DNA of 64,000 nt from Prorocentrum cordatum (GCA_963575745.1 CAUYUJ010009791.1:127001-191000), one strand, 5' to 3'; numbered from the stretch's first letter, positions 20,201 through 31,520 are shown. A program made the numbers and translations. Notes: generated by a model from the sequence alone, not told the origin.

Positions 20201-20367
20201 ATCCGCCCGTCCAGCCACGGTGCACATGGCCACGTTCTCACCCTTGTTCAGCGCTCTTTTGAATCCCACTGCCTAGGAATGTGCCTTTGCACTCGCCGGC
20301 CTCCTACTCCTCGACCCGCCTCGTCACCTCTGCTGCTATCAGGGTGCTTTGCTGGGGCAATCGCCCT

Positions 20368-20480
20368 CTTGGGCCTCCTGGGGGGGGGGCCCCGTCGCCA
20401 CTGCTGACGTAGCTTCGGAAGTCTGGTCGAAACGCACCCCCGGGCGAGCTCCGGGGAGCAGGCGGCAGCGGTACCCTGGA
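20368..20480. mobile_element. Family R copy
   Basis: TCTTGGGCCTCCTGGGGGG, GTCTGGTCGAAACGCACCCC and GGCAGCGGTACC match the family R order. The left end is not resolved. Confidence 0.55.
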
Positions 20481-20555
20481 TGCGGAGCCGTCGGGACGCC
20501 GAAAGGAAGACCATTCCACCAAAAGAGCCCTGCTGTTCCATGTTCGACGCTCCTC

Positions 20556-20718
20556 TCAGGAGGGAAAGAAACACACAGACACAATTAATCGTCGAGTACC
20601 AGGAAAATATGGGAAAATATGGAAAGTGTGCGGGAAGACAAAAACCCAGAAAGTATGGGAAAATATGGGGAATCATTTTGTTTGTGTGTATTTATTTGTG
20701 TGTCCCAGGGCCCCTTCA
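20556..20718. mobile_element. Family F element
   Basis: TCAGGAGGGAAAGAAACACA, CAGACACAATTAATCGTCGA, repeated AAAATATGGG words, TTTGTGTGTATTTATTTGTG and CCCAGGGCCCCTTCA. The ends (ACACACAGACACAA and the inverse TTGTGTGTATTTATTTGTG) are loosely inverted. The element is flanked by TCCTC at 20551-20555 and 20719-20723. Five copies occur in the window. Confidence 0.8.
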
Positions 20719-21044
20719 TCCTCATGGTGCTTAGCACGGTGGCTGCAGTGTGAGGACTGCTGCGTGCGCATCTCGCTTGTCTGTTCCGGCCGAGCGCCGC
20801 CCTGCAGGCCTTGAAAGTGAGGCCCCGATCGGCGTTCCCTAATTCGACAATGACGGCCCTGTCTACTAGACGCGGCCAGGTCTTCCAGCACGCATCCCGA
20901 ATCAACAGGCTCGGAGGGCGACTGGTGCAACACAGCTCGTTCCCCCCCTTCACCCTTGTCATTCTCCCTCCGCCCTCCTCCCCTCTCTCCTTTCCCCGTC
21001 TCCGATTTGACAGACCCGCTGACCTCGTTGTTTTTGTTGTTTTG

Positions 21045-21049
21045 TTTTT

Positions 21050-21099
<50 letters not shown>

Positions 21100-21135
21100 C
21101 ATATACATACATACATCTCTCTCTCTCTCTCCCTC
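21045..21135. repeat. (CT)n and (AT)n microsatellite
   Basis: CTCTCT run of about 40 bases, then ATATATAC/ATAC, then CT again. Confidence 0.9.
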
Positions 21136-21362
21136 CCTTCTCCTCCTCCTCCTCCTGCTCCTCCTCCTCCTCCTCCTCCTCCTCATCCCCCTCCCCCCCC
21201 TCAACCCCCTCCTCATCCTCCTTCTCCTCCTCCTCCCCCTCCTCCTCCTCCTCCTCCTTCTCCTCCTCCTCCTCCTCCTCCTTGTCCTCCCTCCCCCCTC
21301 TCCCGTCCTCTGCCTTCCAACCCCGCTCCGCGCCTCCCTCCTCCTCCTCCTCCTCCCCCACC
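21136..21362. repeat. (CTC)n-rich tract
   Basis: Imperfect CTC array with C-runs; long S/P/E frames are artefacts. Confidence 0.9.
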
Positions 21363-21371
21363 GTAGATTTC

Positions 21372-21560
21372 TCACAGCGGAGACCCATGGCAAGAAACAC
21401 CCTGCCTGCATCCAGGGTGCCCTGGGTTTCTCGGGTTTCGATGGTTCCGCTATGGCGAGCGTGACGTTCCCACACCAGAGATCGATGGACGTCCTGGGGT
21501 CTCAGGGTCGGGTCTCTTGTGGAAGGTTTCTTGTGGTCGGGCCCCTACTGTACCTCAGCA
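21372..21560. mobile_element. Family G element
   Basis: CAGCGGAGACCCATGGCAAG, AAACACCCTGCCTGCATCCAGG, TGGACGTCCTGGGGTCTCAGG and CTTGTGGAAGGTTTCTTGTG in the family order. Sits directly between two CTC-rich tracts. Confidence 0.75.
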
Positions 21561-21579
21561 TCTCCTTCCTGTCTATCTG

Positions 21580-21850
21580 CGCTGCTCGTCCTTCGCCTTC
21601 CTCCTCGCCTCCTCGTTCCTCCTTCCACCTCTAGTCCTCCCCTCCTTGCTCCTTCTTCCATGTCCTCCCATCCTCTTCCTTCATCATCCGTCCTCCTTCC
21701 CTCCTCCTCCTCCTCCTCCTCCTCCTCATCCTCCTTCCCTCCTCCTCGGTCCTTCTTCCTCCTTCTCCCTCCTCCTCCTCCTCATTCTTCCTAGTCCTTC
21801 GCCCTCTTTCCCCTCCTCTTCTCCCTCCTCCCCAGTCCATCGTCCCCCTT
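21580..21850. repeat. CTC/CTT-rich pyrimidine tract
   Basis: Degenerate CCTC/CTTC repeats, purer at 21705-21730. No gene. Confidence 0.85.
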
Positions 21851-22104
21851 CCGTTGCATCGTGGTGGCGGCCCTCCGAAATCCGGCCCCGTGGCCGCCCG
21901 AGGACGGGCGGAGCGCAAGGTCAACCGGCAGCAAAACCTCGCTCGATGCCGTCTTGAGTCAACGTAGGGGAAGATCGGAGCAGGAGGCATGAGGAGGAGG
22001 GGGCGGGAGGGCGGGAGGGAAGCAGGGAGGAAGGAAGAAGAGAGTACTCATCAGGAAGAGGGAGAAGCAGGAGAAGGAGAAGGAGGACCAGTATAGACCC
22101 AAGA

Positions 22105-23465
22105 CGCGTCAATGATGTTGCAGCAAACCCTCCGTCCAGACTCCCTCTGTAAAGGTCTCTTCAACAATGTGCTGTCACTGCTAGGTGCCTTGTTGGAAGA
22201 CAACCGTGTGATAATCCTCAATCGCGCTGTACTGACACCCTTGAACATCAACGCCGCGAATCAACTTTACGGTTGTGCCCTGACGATCTTGCATCGCGCA
22301 TGATCTCCATGCTTGTGACTTCAGCACCGCGAATCAGAGTAACTGTTGCGCCCTGACAAGCCTAATTCGTGCAAGCACCGTTCCTGGGACGTTCACGAAG
22401 AGAACCAGCTAAACTGGCGTAGTCTGTGAATACAAATGCGCGCGGCGCCAAGGCGAGGTCCACAGTTTGGAGAAAAACACACAGCCCTCCATGCGTGAAA
22501 CCCTGGCAAACTTGCAAGGCGAATGTGCGCAGCGCTAAGGTGAGAGCAATAGTTGGAAAACAAGCCAGCCTCCATCCGTGAACCGGGTGCATTTGTTTAA
22601 GTCGAATGTGCGCGGCGCTAATGCGAGAACCACTTCCGCAACACGTTCTGCAATGTCTTTGACGACTGTGCGTGGCGCTTAGGCGAGAGTCACATTTGGA
22701 AGCGAACCGCCCTCCATCCGTGAAGCTCTGCGTAAACAATTGAGACGAATATTTGTGGCGCTAAGGTGAAAGTCGCATGTCTAATGGGAAAATGCCATTC
22801 ACTCGTGAAACTCCTGTAAACTTTGATACGGACGTGCGCTGCATTTTGAAAAGGCGCCGCCCTACATGTATGAAGTTCTTGCAAACTTTTGGGGCGAATG
22901 TCCGCGACGCGAAGGCGAGAGCCACATGTTGAACACCACCCCGCCCCTCTAAGTTCCCTAATTGTAGGTCCGTACAAGTTGTTGTGTTCACTGCCCCGTT
23001 GGAAGACAATTGCCTGTGAAGTCTCAATCGTGCCAGAGTGCCACTCCTTGGACTTCATCGCCGCGAATCAAATTTACGGTTGCGTCCCGACGATTCTGCA
23101 TCTTGGCAGATCACCGTTCTTGGGACTTCAACACCGTGACTCAATTTGAGTCTTGCCCCCTGCCAGACCAAAACACAGTTCCCAGGACGCCATCCGTAAG
23201 AATCAGTTGACTTGTCGTTGACTTCTGGGACGAGTTAAGCGCTGCGCACAGGCGAGAATCACATGTGAAGACCACCTGCCCTCTTCATCCGTAAAGCTCC
23301 GGCAACTTGTTAAGACGCTTGCGCGGGGCGCTCAGGCGGGAACCACATCTTGAACACCACCCGCCCTCCACCCGTGAAACCTTGACAAGCTTGTAAAAAC
23401 GAATGTGCGTGGCGCTCAGGCGAGCGCCACATTTTGAACACCACCCGCACTCCATCCATGTAGCT
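22105..23465. repeat. Satellite region (about 75-90 base units) with a second interleaved repeat
   Basis: Core words of the type GTGCGCGGCGCTAAGGCGAG followed by NNNCACATTTTGAA and CCTCCATCCGTGAA recur near 22438, 22522, 22610, 22672, 22756, 22845, 22905, 23245, 23325 and 23405. A second motif, CGCCGCGAATCAANTTTACGG with TTGYGCCCTGACGAT, recurs near 22250, 22325 and 23060. Units are strongly diverged. Frames on the minus strand are repeat artefacts. Confidence 0.8.
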
Positions 23466-23574
23466 ACTTGCAGGTTCTAAGCGCCCGGATCCTAATGGTG
23501 GAGGTCTCATGCGGAACACCTTGCGCCCTACCGACACGTCTCAGGGTGCGATGGGGATGGGCAATGTATAAGGA

Positions 23575-23650
23575 ACGGGGAGGAAGGAGGAGGAGGAGAA
23601 GGAGGAGGAGGAGGAGGAACAGGAGGAGGAACAGGAGGGAGAGAGGACGA
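23575..23650. repeat. (GGA)n array
   Basis: Short GGA array with GGAGGAACAGGAG variants. Confidence 0.9.
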
Positions 23651-24035
23651 GCACGCGGACGAGGTGGTGGTCCTGGGCACAGGCTTGAACGCAGCTGCGT
23701 ATGCCGACGGTCATACCGCGACGCACCCCAGCGTCGAAGCAGAGGGCGCCCTCAACTTATGAAGGGGCCCCCGAAAGTTAGAAGTTGAACGCACATTGGA
23801 CTGAGCAATCCACGGGGCCCTCCTGAGGTGCCCCCTCCGCATCGCTTCGTCTCGGTTCCTCGCACTTCGCTCTCGCTTCTGCTCGGTCAGGGGAGCGGGA
23901 GGGGCAGGGAGAGGAGGCGGAGGCACGGAAACAGGGGACGAGGGGGACTCGAGGGCCACAACGGCAGCGAAGATGTCCTCTTAAGTGAGGTCTTCCAAGG
24001 GGTCGGGGGTCGGACAGGGGCCCCTGCTGTAGGGC
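23651..24035. other. Unassigned stretch
   Basis: No repeat copy or gene recognised. Confidence 0.45.
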
Positions 24036-24152
24036 TCCTCCTCCCTCCTCCTCCTCCTTCTCCTCCTCCTCCTCCTCCTCCTCCTCCTCCTCCTCCTCCC
24101 TTTCCTTCTCCTCCTCCTCCTCCTCCTCCTCCTCCTCCTCCTCCTCCTCCTG
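24036..24152. repeat. (CTC)n array
   Basis: About 35 near-pure CTC units. Confidence 0.95.
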
Positions 24153-24320
24153 ACTGAAGATCGTCGATCGGCAGCGGTCATCCCGTCGAAGAAGGCCCCT
24201 CCCTCCCCGCGCGCAGCCGGCGGCGGCGGCGGCGGCGTCGGCGGGGCGGCACGGGCTGGCCACAGCGCGGACCTCGGGCCGACGGAGCCGATGACGCTCT
24301 GGATCGGGCCGAGAGCTCGA

Positions 24321-24545
24321 GCCTGTTTTTTTTTTGACTCGGGCAAGTTTACTTGCATGGCGTTCGCCCCCCCCCCCCTCCCCCTCGCCCCTCTTCAAGC
24401 GAACACTAGCGTGCAGGTGCCTTTCGACTTGCGTGATTTCCGCGCCCCCCCGAACGTGCAAGTCGTTTGCGGCTCGCTTCAAGCTCAGCCCCCCCCCCCC
24501 CGTCCATGCAAGTAAACTTGCCAGAGTCTAAAAATAACAGGCTCC
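24321..24545. mobile_element. Family C palindromic element
   Basis: GAGCCTGTTTTTTTTTTGAC, CAAGTTTACTTGCATGGCG at the left, CCATGCAAGTAAACTTGCC and AACAGGCTCC at the right. It lies directly beyond the 3' end of LINE-A, so it may have truncated the LINE tail or inserted next to it. Confidence 0.8.
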
Positions 24546-24657
24546 TGGTTCGCCGACTGAAGTCCGGGGCCCACTCTTGGCCCTCCCCTTCCTCCGGAAC
24601 CGACCCCACGAAAAATCCCTGAGACAGTTCACCTTTGGGCGCCCTTCTCCTTCCGGC

Positions 24658-26205
24658 TCACTGGAGCCGAGCTCGGAGGGCACGAATCCTGACACCGTGT
24701 CGATCATGGCATTTGCCAAGGCCTTGCAGAGGCCCGCAGGGTAGACCTTCTTGGCCGCCGTGCGGAAAACGCCCTCCTCTTCTTTCCCGAGGAGGGTGGT
24801 GTGCGCTCCTCGCCCGTGCGAGCAGCGCCCTCGCCCAGGCGTCGTCGTGAGCCGCGTGTGCAGGCCTCTCACTCGGAGGCCGACGCTGCGCGCCGGCGCG
24901 CGCCCGACCTCGCCGGCCGTGCTCGCACTGGTCGAGGCCGGTGGTGGTTACGACCGGGCAGCTTTGCGGCGCTGGGAGCGGCTCCCATGCCCAGCTCGTG
25001 ACCGCTTCTCGCCGCCAGTGCGCCGGGATGGGGTGCTCCATCCATGCCGTGGATCCCACTCGCAGGTGCGCTCCTATCAGCAGCAGCATCGCCCGCAGCA
25101 AGGAGTTGCCAACCATTAGCTGCGGCCGCTGGCGGTTCGTTGCTGGCTTGATGCCCCAGCACTCGTCATGGGTCCTGGGCGGCGGCGGGCCAGGCAGATC
25201 CGACCATCGAGCCGCACTCCACGTCTCGCAGGGTGGCCCGCCGCCGCTCAGGATGACCTGCTTCGAGTAGATCGCGAGGTTGAACGTGTCCAGGCTCTTC
25301 GACTTCATCAGGTCGCAGCGCTCCGCGTTGATCGCTACGTCGATGGTCAGCACTGTGACCGCCACGACTGCACTGACCTCGTCGTACGCCGTGGCACTGG
25401 AGAGGCAGTCCAGGATGTCTCCTCGCCTTCTAACTCCGCAGTACAGGTTCATGATGAATACTTCCGCCCTCCTGATCCGCCAGGGCACCGCAACTGTGGT
25501 GATGCCCTTGTAGTCGGTCGTCCTGAACTGGTCCTGCGTGTAGCGCTCCGATGGGGGCACTGGGTCCTTCTCAATGTCCTGCTGCCCATGGAGGGTGGGG
25601 GCCTGCAGCGCGGTCCTGGCCTCGTCGTCCAGGGCGTAGTCGCTCTCCAAGAGGACCTGCTTGGCCTGCCAGTCGTGGAAGCTTGACCTCCATTTGTCCG
25701 TGACCTCTGTGGCTGGGCCTGCTGCTCGCACTGCTGGTATGTCCATTCTCTTACGGAACATCCCTTTGGGCAAAGGTGGGTCGGCCACCGTGTCGTCGTC
25801 GACTGCCGGCATGCTGCCCTTGATGGTGAGCAGAAGGCAAGTGTACAATGCGATTGCTAGGTGTTCCTGCAGATGGTGCGGGTGCTGGAATTGCATCATG
25901 CATATCTGGCACTGGCTAGCTCCTCGCATCCATCGTTTGGCGAATGCTGTCGTAGTCCAGTGATTGCGTGCAATGTGCTCTCGAAGCCCTCTCTGTCGTT
26001 CGAAGCTTATCGCGCACCATGGGCATGGCCACTTGCCGCCGTCCTGGTGCTGCTGCGCTGGCTGTGGCGGTCCATGTGGGCTGCCTGGCCTGCTCGACCA
26101 TGGTACTCCTGCCGCTTGCGCCTCTGCGAAGAAGCGCTTGGCTGCCGCCGCTGCCATGGTGCGCCTGCCGAGGTCCTCCGCTGCTGCCTTCAGGACCTCG
26201 CCCAA
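24658..26205 (-). CDS. Zinc-finger plus cytosine-methyltransferase-like C-terminal part of LINE-A (515 residues)
   Basis: This is the longest credible frame in the window. From the N-terminus it carries a C2H2 finger (CPWC, 12 residues, H, four residues, H; plus-strand 25950-26020) and a second finger-like CQIC...H..H unit (25865-25915). Then follow NLYCGVRRRGDILD, VLTIDVAINAERCDL and ILSGGGPPCETWSAARW, which resemble motifs I, II and IV (PPC) of C5-cytosine methyltransferases, and WMEHP, possibly the ENV position of motif VI. Sequence upstream to about 26347 reads as protein in the same frame, so the ATG at 26205 is probably internal to a former polyprotein. After about 24960 the plausible frame shifts (FRTAAKKVYPAGLCKALA lies in another frame, to about 24660), so the last 100 residues of this frame are likely spurious. 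Methyltransferase activity is inferred from motifs only. Confidence 0.6.
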   Translation of the reverse strand: MGEVLKAAAEDLGRRTMAAAAAKRFFAEAQAAGVPWSSRPGSPHGPPQPAQQHQDGGKWPCPWCAISFERQRGLREHIARNHWTTTAFAKRWMRGASQCQICMMQFQHPHHLQEHLAIALYTCLLLTIKGSMPAVDDDTVADPPLPKGMFRKRMDIPAVRAAGPATEVTDKWRSSFHDWQAKQVLLESDYALDDEARTALQAPTLHGQQDIEKDPVPPSERYTQDQFRTTDYKGITTVAVPWRIRRAEVFIMNLYCGVRRRGDILDCLSSATAYDEVSAVVAVTVLTIDVAINAERCDLMKSKSLDTFNLAIYSKQVILSGGGPPCETWSAARWSDLPGPPPPRTHDECWGIKPATNRQRPQLMVGNSLLRAMLLLIGAHLRVGSTAWMEHPIPAHWRREAVTSWAWEPLPAPQSCPVVTTTGLDQCEHGRRGRARAGAQRRPPSERPAHAAHDDAWARALLARARSAHHPPRERRGGRFPHGGQEGLPCGPLQGLGKCHDRHGVRIRALRARLQ

Positions 26206-26599
26206 CTGGTACTTCCAGCTGGTGTGTGAGGCGCTGATGCATTGTTCCCATGGACGGATGCCCTCGCCTGGGTCCGAGAGGCCCTTGAGGAAGTGCTTGT
26301 GTTGCTGCGCCCAGATCAGGTCGTCGATGAACTTCTTGGGCCAGTTGCTTCACTGCGATGGCGCTGGCAGCAGCAGTAGCTTGGCCATCAGCGCGAAGAC
26401 TGGCACGGGGCCTGGCGGCCTGACTGCAGCAGTTCGCCGAAGAGGCGCAGCCTCGCTGCTCGAAATAGATCGGCTGGCCGTGCTCGACATGCTTTCGTGC
26501 GCACATAGTCGTTCTCGGCGTCCGGGATTGTCTCTAGCTCCGCATCCTCCCTCTTGGCTGCGCTTGACTGGGGAGCTGCGAGTGGCCGCCCTGTACACG

Positions 26600-27900
26600 G
26601 ACATCACCACTCCGTGCGCGTAGTTGTGCTCTGCTGCCGAAAGCGGGTCCCAGCTGCCCGCTGAGTAGCATATAGGAGCCCATGGTGAGGGAGTCCGCGA
26701 GGATCATGCAAACGTTGAGAGGTAGTTGGTCACCTGCACAAGCCTTGCGCCGAAACCGCTGTAGTTGGTGCGCCGTGGTCTGCACCCTTCGGTAGAGCTC
26801 CGGGTACATGCCCCGATGGGGCACTCGAAGTATCTGGAGACGAGCTGGAGCTGGCCTCGCTGATCGTGCCACAGCTTGCGCTTGGACCCCTTAGAGCCTC
26901 TCCCTGCGAAGGCCAGGAGGGCCTCTGACTTGGCTGCGTCCAGGTTAAGCTGGAGGCCGTACTCTGCGAAGACGTCGAGGACAACCTCTCCCACCAGCTC
27001 GAGTGCGGCCACCGCATCCTTCGCTCTGCCCATGTAGAAGCAGGTGCCGTCGTCAGCAAACGCGATGCTGTGGGCCGGGATGTCGGCCCAGGAGTCGTCG
27101 TCCTCGAACTGGCTGGCGATCGAGCGCGCCTCGGCCCCTGGGATGCAAACTCCTAGCCCATGTTGGGAGAGCCTGCCTCGACGACGTGCATGATCTCCCC
27201 CATGGCTACCTCGTAGACCTGGTCCGCCAGCGGCTGGCCCGGGATGGGCGACTTCTTGCCTAGGCCGACGTGGTCCGAGCCCTCGCAGACAAACCAGGAG
27301 TCGCGGTACTGCTCAGGGATCAGTGCTTGCAGGTACCCTGTGATGCCATGACGGGCTAGTATCCCTTGGCCCCGTAGCTTCTGCTTGGGCGGTTGCATAG
27401 CTGCAACTGGCACACCTGTGGAGTCGGCGATCGCGTTGACGCTGTCGTGCGACATGTTGGTGTCCAAGATGAGCTCACGCACCAGCGAGTATAATGCATT
27501 CCGAGCGTCTAGGCAGAATGCCCCGAACGTGAGACTCTGCTGCTTGGCTGAGGCCTGCAGTAGCCGCAGCAAGATGATGGCGTGCTGCGTGCCTCCGCAC
27601 TTGATGCCTCCGAAGTGCCGTGGTCCCACTATCGCCAGGGCAAGTCTTGTTCTCATGCAGTGCCTCACCCGCTTGCCCATGGCTGCCGTGACTGCGAAGC
27701 ACCTGTGGTTCGCGCAAATGGCGATCTCGTGCTTCTTGTGGTGGTGCCTGCCTTCCACTGTGCTGGTTCGATGCCCGTGACTGCGTACTTGACCGCCAAC
27801 GGCATGTATGCTGTGGCCAGCGGGCCTTGCACAGCAGGCCAGGGATACCGTCTACTCCTGCCGCTGTGTCTTTCGTGTGTCGAGGGGCTCTCTCCATCTC
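26600..27900 (-). pseudogene. LINE-A reverse transcriptase, frameshifted
   Basis: RT landmarks occur in order on the minus strand. AAGVDGIPG (27830-27878) is the N-terminal K/G-DGIP motif. ICANHRCFAVTAAMGKRVR (about 27665-27720) corresponds to the NYRPISL region. FGGIKCGGTQHAI follows, then FCLDARNALY (27483-27522), motif A with its Asp. PGQPLADQVYE (27210-27250) is a motif B variant. IAFADDG (27049-27069) is motif C with both Asp. CLQLNLDAAKSE-like sequence follows. Frames change near 27480 and 27150. The catalytic Asp residues are kept but the reading frame is broken, so the enzyme is not produced from this copy. Confidence 0.85.
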
Positions 27901-30600
27901 GTTGAGCGAGGGAACGCAGTCCTCGAGGGATCGTAGCCCTGGGCCAGCGGGCTGAAGAAGTCGCCGTACTTGTTGAGCTTCTGTAGCGGCACGTCCGCTG
28001 CGAACTCGACTAGGGCGAAGTGCTGCATAGCCACCTGTCGCCCATCGTTCGGTGATTGACCGCCGCGCTGCCATCGAGCTTCCTGACCTGCGGCGGCGTG
28101 GCCATCATCGGCTTCTTGGGCGATCCTACCCCCATGCCTCGAAGCCTCGCGAAGGCCTTCTCGGTGTGCATCTGGCTCCATGCGTCGCTGACCTCCGCGG
28201 CGATGCGCCGGTAGTGGTCGCTGGCGTCGCTTCTGAGCGCGGGCTATATGGTCTTCAAGCATCAGCTTCCATCCCCAGTCGCTTAACGCTGTGGCGACAT
28301 GCTGTAACCATGCGGCGATGTCGAACACGGCCAGGGGCAGGGTGGTCCAGTCGCCGTCGCACTCGTTGAACATGTGCAGGATGGCCTCGGGCTTGATGGC
28401 CACCACCTGCTTGAACAGCTGGCCTCCTAAGTCGTACGAAGCTGGCTGTAGTGGGCGCGTGCGCCTCTCCTTTGGGTTGCGCCTGGCGTGACGAAGTCTG
28501 TGCCAGCACACGGCTCGAGGAGCACCGTGGCTGGCGCTCCTGACCTCGGCGAAACGTTGCCAGCCGAGCCATGGCCGTCGTGGTCAGGGTCGTCGAACGG
28601 GTCGTGGTCGGGGTCGTCGAGATAGCATTGTGCTCCTCTGGCCTCGTCACGGCTTGCTCCAGCTCTTGGGTCGACGTCCCTCTTGTCGTCGTCCTGGCTG
28701 GCGTCGTGGAGGATCCACTCCTGGTCTGTGACCTGCTCCGTCCATCCGTTTTGGCTGTGTACTTCGTGCGCAGGATGCCGTGGCTCAAGCTGGTCATCTG
28801 GGGCCGTGATGTCTTGCCCCCTCCTCCTTCCATCGTCTTCTCCTCGTGGGTGGGGTCTGCCCTCCAGCCCCCGTCGCCGCCTGGCTCCTTCTGGTGGGGC
28901 TTTGCTGCCCAGGAGGGCCCTGAAGTGGTCCTTCACCTGGTCGAGGTTGCGCCAGTGTTCGGTCACCAGCCTGTCTCGACTAGCGTGTTCACCTTGTCGA
29001 TCCTGCCAGTAGATCCTGCGCAGCGTCCTTCCCGTCTGTCTCTTGACTCGTACCACGCGTCGTCGCAGATGTCCTCGGCGATGCGCTGGATGGTCCTCTC
29101 GATGCCGACTTCTCGTCCTTCCTGGACTCTGAGCAGGAGCTCATTGTCCTGCCTCGAGCGCTGCATGATGTAGGGCACGCACCATGCCCTCCAGGAGTGC
29201 GCACTGGCATGGGCATCCATGAGGTCGTGGATCCAGATGCAAGCCTGGTCTTCTGTCTCGTCGGCAAGCTCCCTGCATCTCCTAGAGGTCGCACATGTCG
29301 CCTGGCTCTTGCCCCGGCAGGCTGCCGCACTCCACGTGCGGGTTGGCGCCCTCTTGACGGCAGCGGGCTGCGGGGGCGGCCCGGGTGAGAGGGGCGCTCG
29401 AACCTCCTGCTGCCGCTTGGGTTACATCGCGGGTGCACCTGGGGGGCAGGCTCCAGCAACATACTTGCCAACTGAGCCCAGCCCCTCTCGCTGTTTACCT
29501 CGATGGTGCTCCTGGGGGCTGGGACTTGCGTTCCAGCGCCCGCGGCTTCCCGCTCCGTGTCAGCGTGGGGCGTTGGCGAGAGCCGCTTTGGGATCAGCGG
29601 TTCGCGCGAGGTTAGCCCGATCTCCCGCGCGGCTCGACCCGCAGCGTTCACGCCTCCACGTAGCGAAGCGTCGTCCAGCGACCCCTCGGCCAGGACATCC
29701 TTGTCAACCGTCAGGTCGTACTTGATAGGAGGCCCCTTCCGCCGTGTCGCCATGCAAGCCGTAGACGACCTCCGCCCCCTCGCGGCACGCGGAGGCGTTC
29801 GGAGTGCCCACAGATATTGCATGTGATGTCCGAGCCGTCGCACCAAGCGCCGTCGGAGTGCACTGCGTATCCTCGAAGATGTCGCCGAGGAGGTCCTCTA
29901 CCTCCTGGTCCAGCTGGAAGTGCTCGTTTGTTGCCTCCAGGTCTTGCTGCTGGCATGGTCCTCTCGGCTGCGCCGCTGCAGCCAACGGTGGCACCAGGCC
30001 GTCATGGCCCTTCACGTCGTCTTGGCCTTGGGGCCCTTCGCATGGAGTCTCGCCGAACTGGATGGTCCTTCTCGCAGGTGCAGCTGCTTTGGCTGGCAGC
30101 TTGGCGGTACGTCGGTGACGTAGTGGCCGCGGGAACTGAGACTTGAGCACCTTAGCCGTGGTGTCTAGCAGTCCCTGGAAGCTTCTCAGCATCTCGAGCA
30201 GCGGGGTCGTGGCCTCGACGCACTTGGTCGCCTCTCCGGTGTTGACACTGTCCTGGCCTGTCCGGTTGTTGCGCCACGGCTCGCACTTCGGCGCGTGGGA
30301 CCAGGCGGCGAACAGCATTAACATCAACATGTGCCTGCATTTGGACTGGGTGTGACGTGCTCGCTGTTGATGTGCTCGCCTGTGCCGGCACAGGTCCCTC
30401 GAGGCTGTTTACGTCCACGGGCCGTGTGGCGGCATCGGCTCCTTGGGGAACGCCTGTGCCACTGCCGCTCGAACTGCGTCGTCCAGCGCCTCTGCGTGGT
30501 CGTTGGGGTGCAGGTGGAGTGACGCGTCTGGTAGCTGTTGCAGCAGGTGCTCGAGATGCTCGCGGCATGCTGGCAGGTCGAGCTTCGCCGTGTCAACCCC
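27901..30600 (-). pseudogene. LINE-A linker between endonuclease and RT
   Basis: Coding-like composition on the minus strand, with readable segments such as CDGSDITCNICGHSERLR (about 29830), a possible Cys cluster, and IMQRSRQDNELLLRVQEGRE (about 29140) and GDWTTLPLAVFDIAAWLQHV (about 28330). No family was recognised. Frame switches occur roughly every 300-600 bases. It is assigned to LINE-A because it lies between two LINE domains on the same strand. Confidence 0.5.
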
Positions 30601-31105
30601 CATGCCATGCCACTGTGGTCCTGGCTGCTCAGCGTCCGGCTCCAGCACGGCTTTGAGGTCCACCAGCGCATGGTCTTGGTGGGATACGGCCAGCTCGATG
30701 TCGCGGTTGATCCCCTGGTCTTGTATTCCAGTGAGCATCTGAGGCGAGATGGCGATGTAGTCCAGCCTGTGTTCCCTGCGCTTGCCATCCTTGGCCGTGC
30801 AACTCCGCGCGGTGTACTTGTTACCTCTGGAGGGGAGGAGTGCGCTGGGAAGGCAGACGCCGACCGCGGAGGTGAAGCCACGTAGGCATGCACCCGTGCG
30901 GTTCTCGTTGGCTCCGCCGTAGTGCCCGATGCCCTCCGTGCCGATGCTGCCGACCCTCGCGTTGGCGCCCATAAGACACACCAGTCTCGTGGAGGGCGAT
31001 GGCCTCGTCTTCAGCATTTTCTCCGTAGCCTGCCACCATTTTTCACATACGGCGGGAGGTGCTCCGCTGTGCGGAGCGTGGCCCACGAAGATGTCGATGT
31101 TGATC

Positions 31106-31269
31106 AGGAGGGAAAGAAACACACAGACACAATTAATCGTCGACTCCAAGGAAAATATGCAAAAATATGGGAAGCGAGGGGGAAGACAGAAACCCAAAAA
31201 TATATATGGGAAAATATGGGGAATAAGTTTATTTGTGTGTATTTGTTTGTGTGTCCTGGGGCCCCTTCA
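31106..31269. mobile_element. Family F element inserted in LINE-A endonuclease
   Basis: Flanked by GTTGA at 31099-31103 and 31270-31274. On the minus strand, removing the element and one GTTGA joins PARLN to IDIFVGH in frame. Confidence 0.85.
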
Positions 31270-31374
31270 GTTGAGCCTTGCGGGCCTGATGCCGGCCGGG
31301 AGCCTGCGGGGGTCCGTGTGTGTTGGATGGCCGCGCTGCCGTCGCTGAGCGGCGCACCCTCCCCCAACGCTGCC

Positions 31375-31406
31375 TATACATATATATATACACATATTAT
31401 ATATAC

Positions 31407-31445
<39 letters not shown>

Positions 31446-31520
31446 GATCTCCCTCCTTTAGGAGCGTCCAATCGAATCCTCCTCCTCCTCCTTCTCCTCC
31501 TCCTATTCCTCCTCCTCGAC
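31375..31520. repeat. (AT)n plus (CTC)n arrays inside LINE-A
   Basis: ATATATAC/ATAT run (31378-31446) followed by CCTCCTCC to about 31518. Possibly the residue of a further insertion, because the endonuclease reading is lost here. Confidence 0.85.

Noticed and set aside
24321-24545. LINE-A 3' tail or poly-A
   Set aside because: The T-run and palindrome belong to a family C element that also occurs at 7.8 and 8.5 kb away from any LINE.
24751-29826. Many plus-strand frames of 100-220 residues across LINE-A
   Set aside because: Shadows of the minus-strand RT, linker and methyltransferase-like coding sequence.
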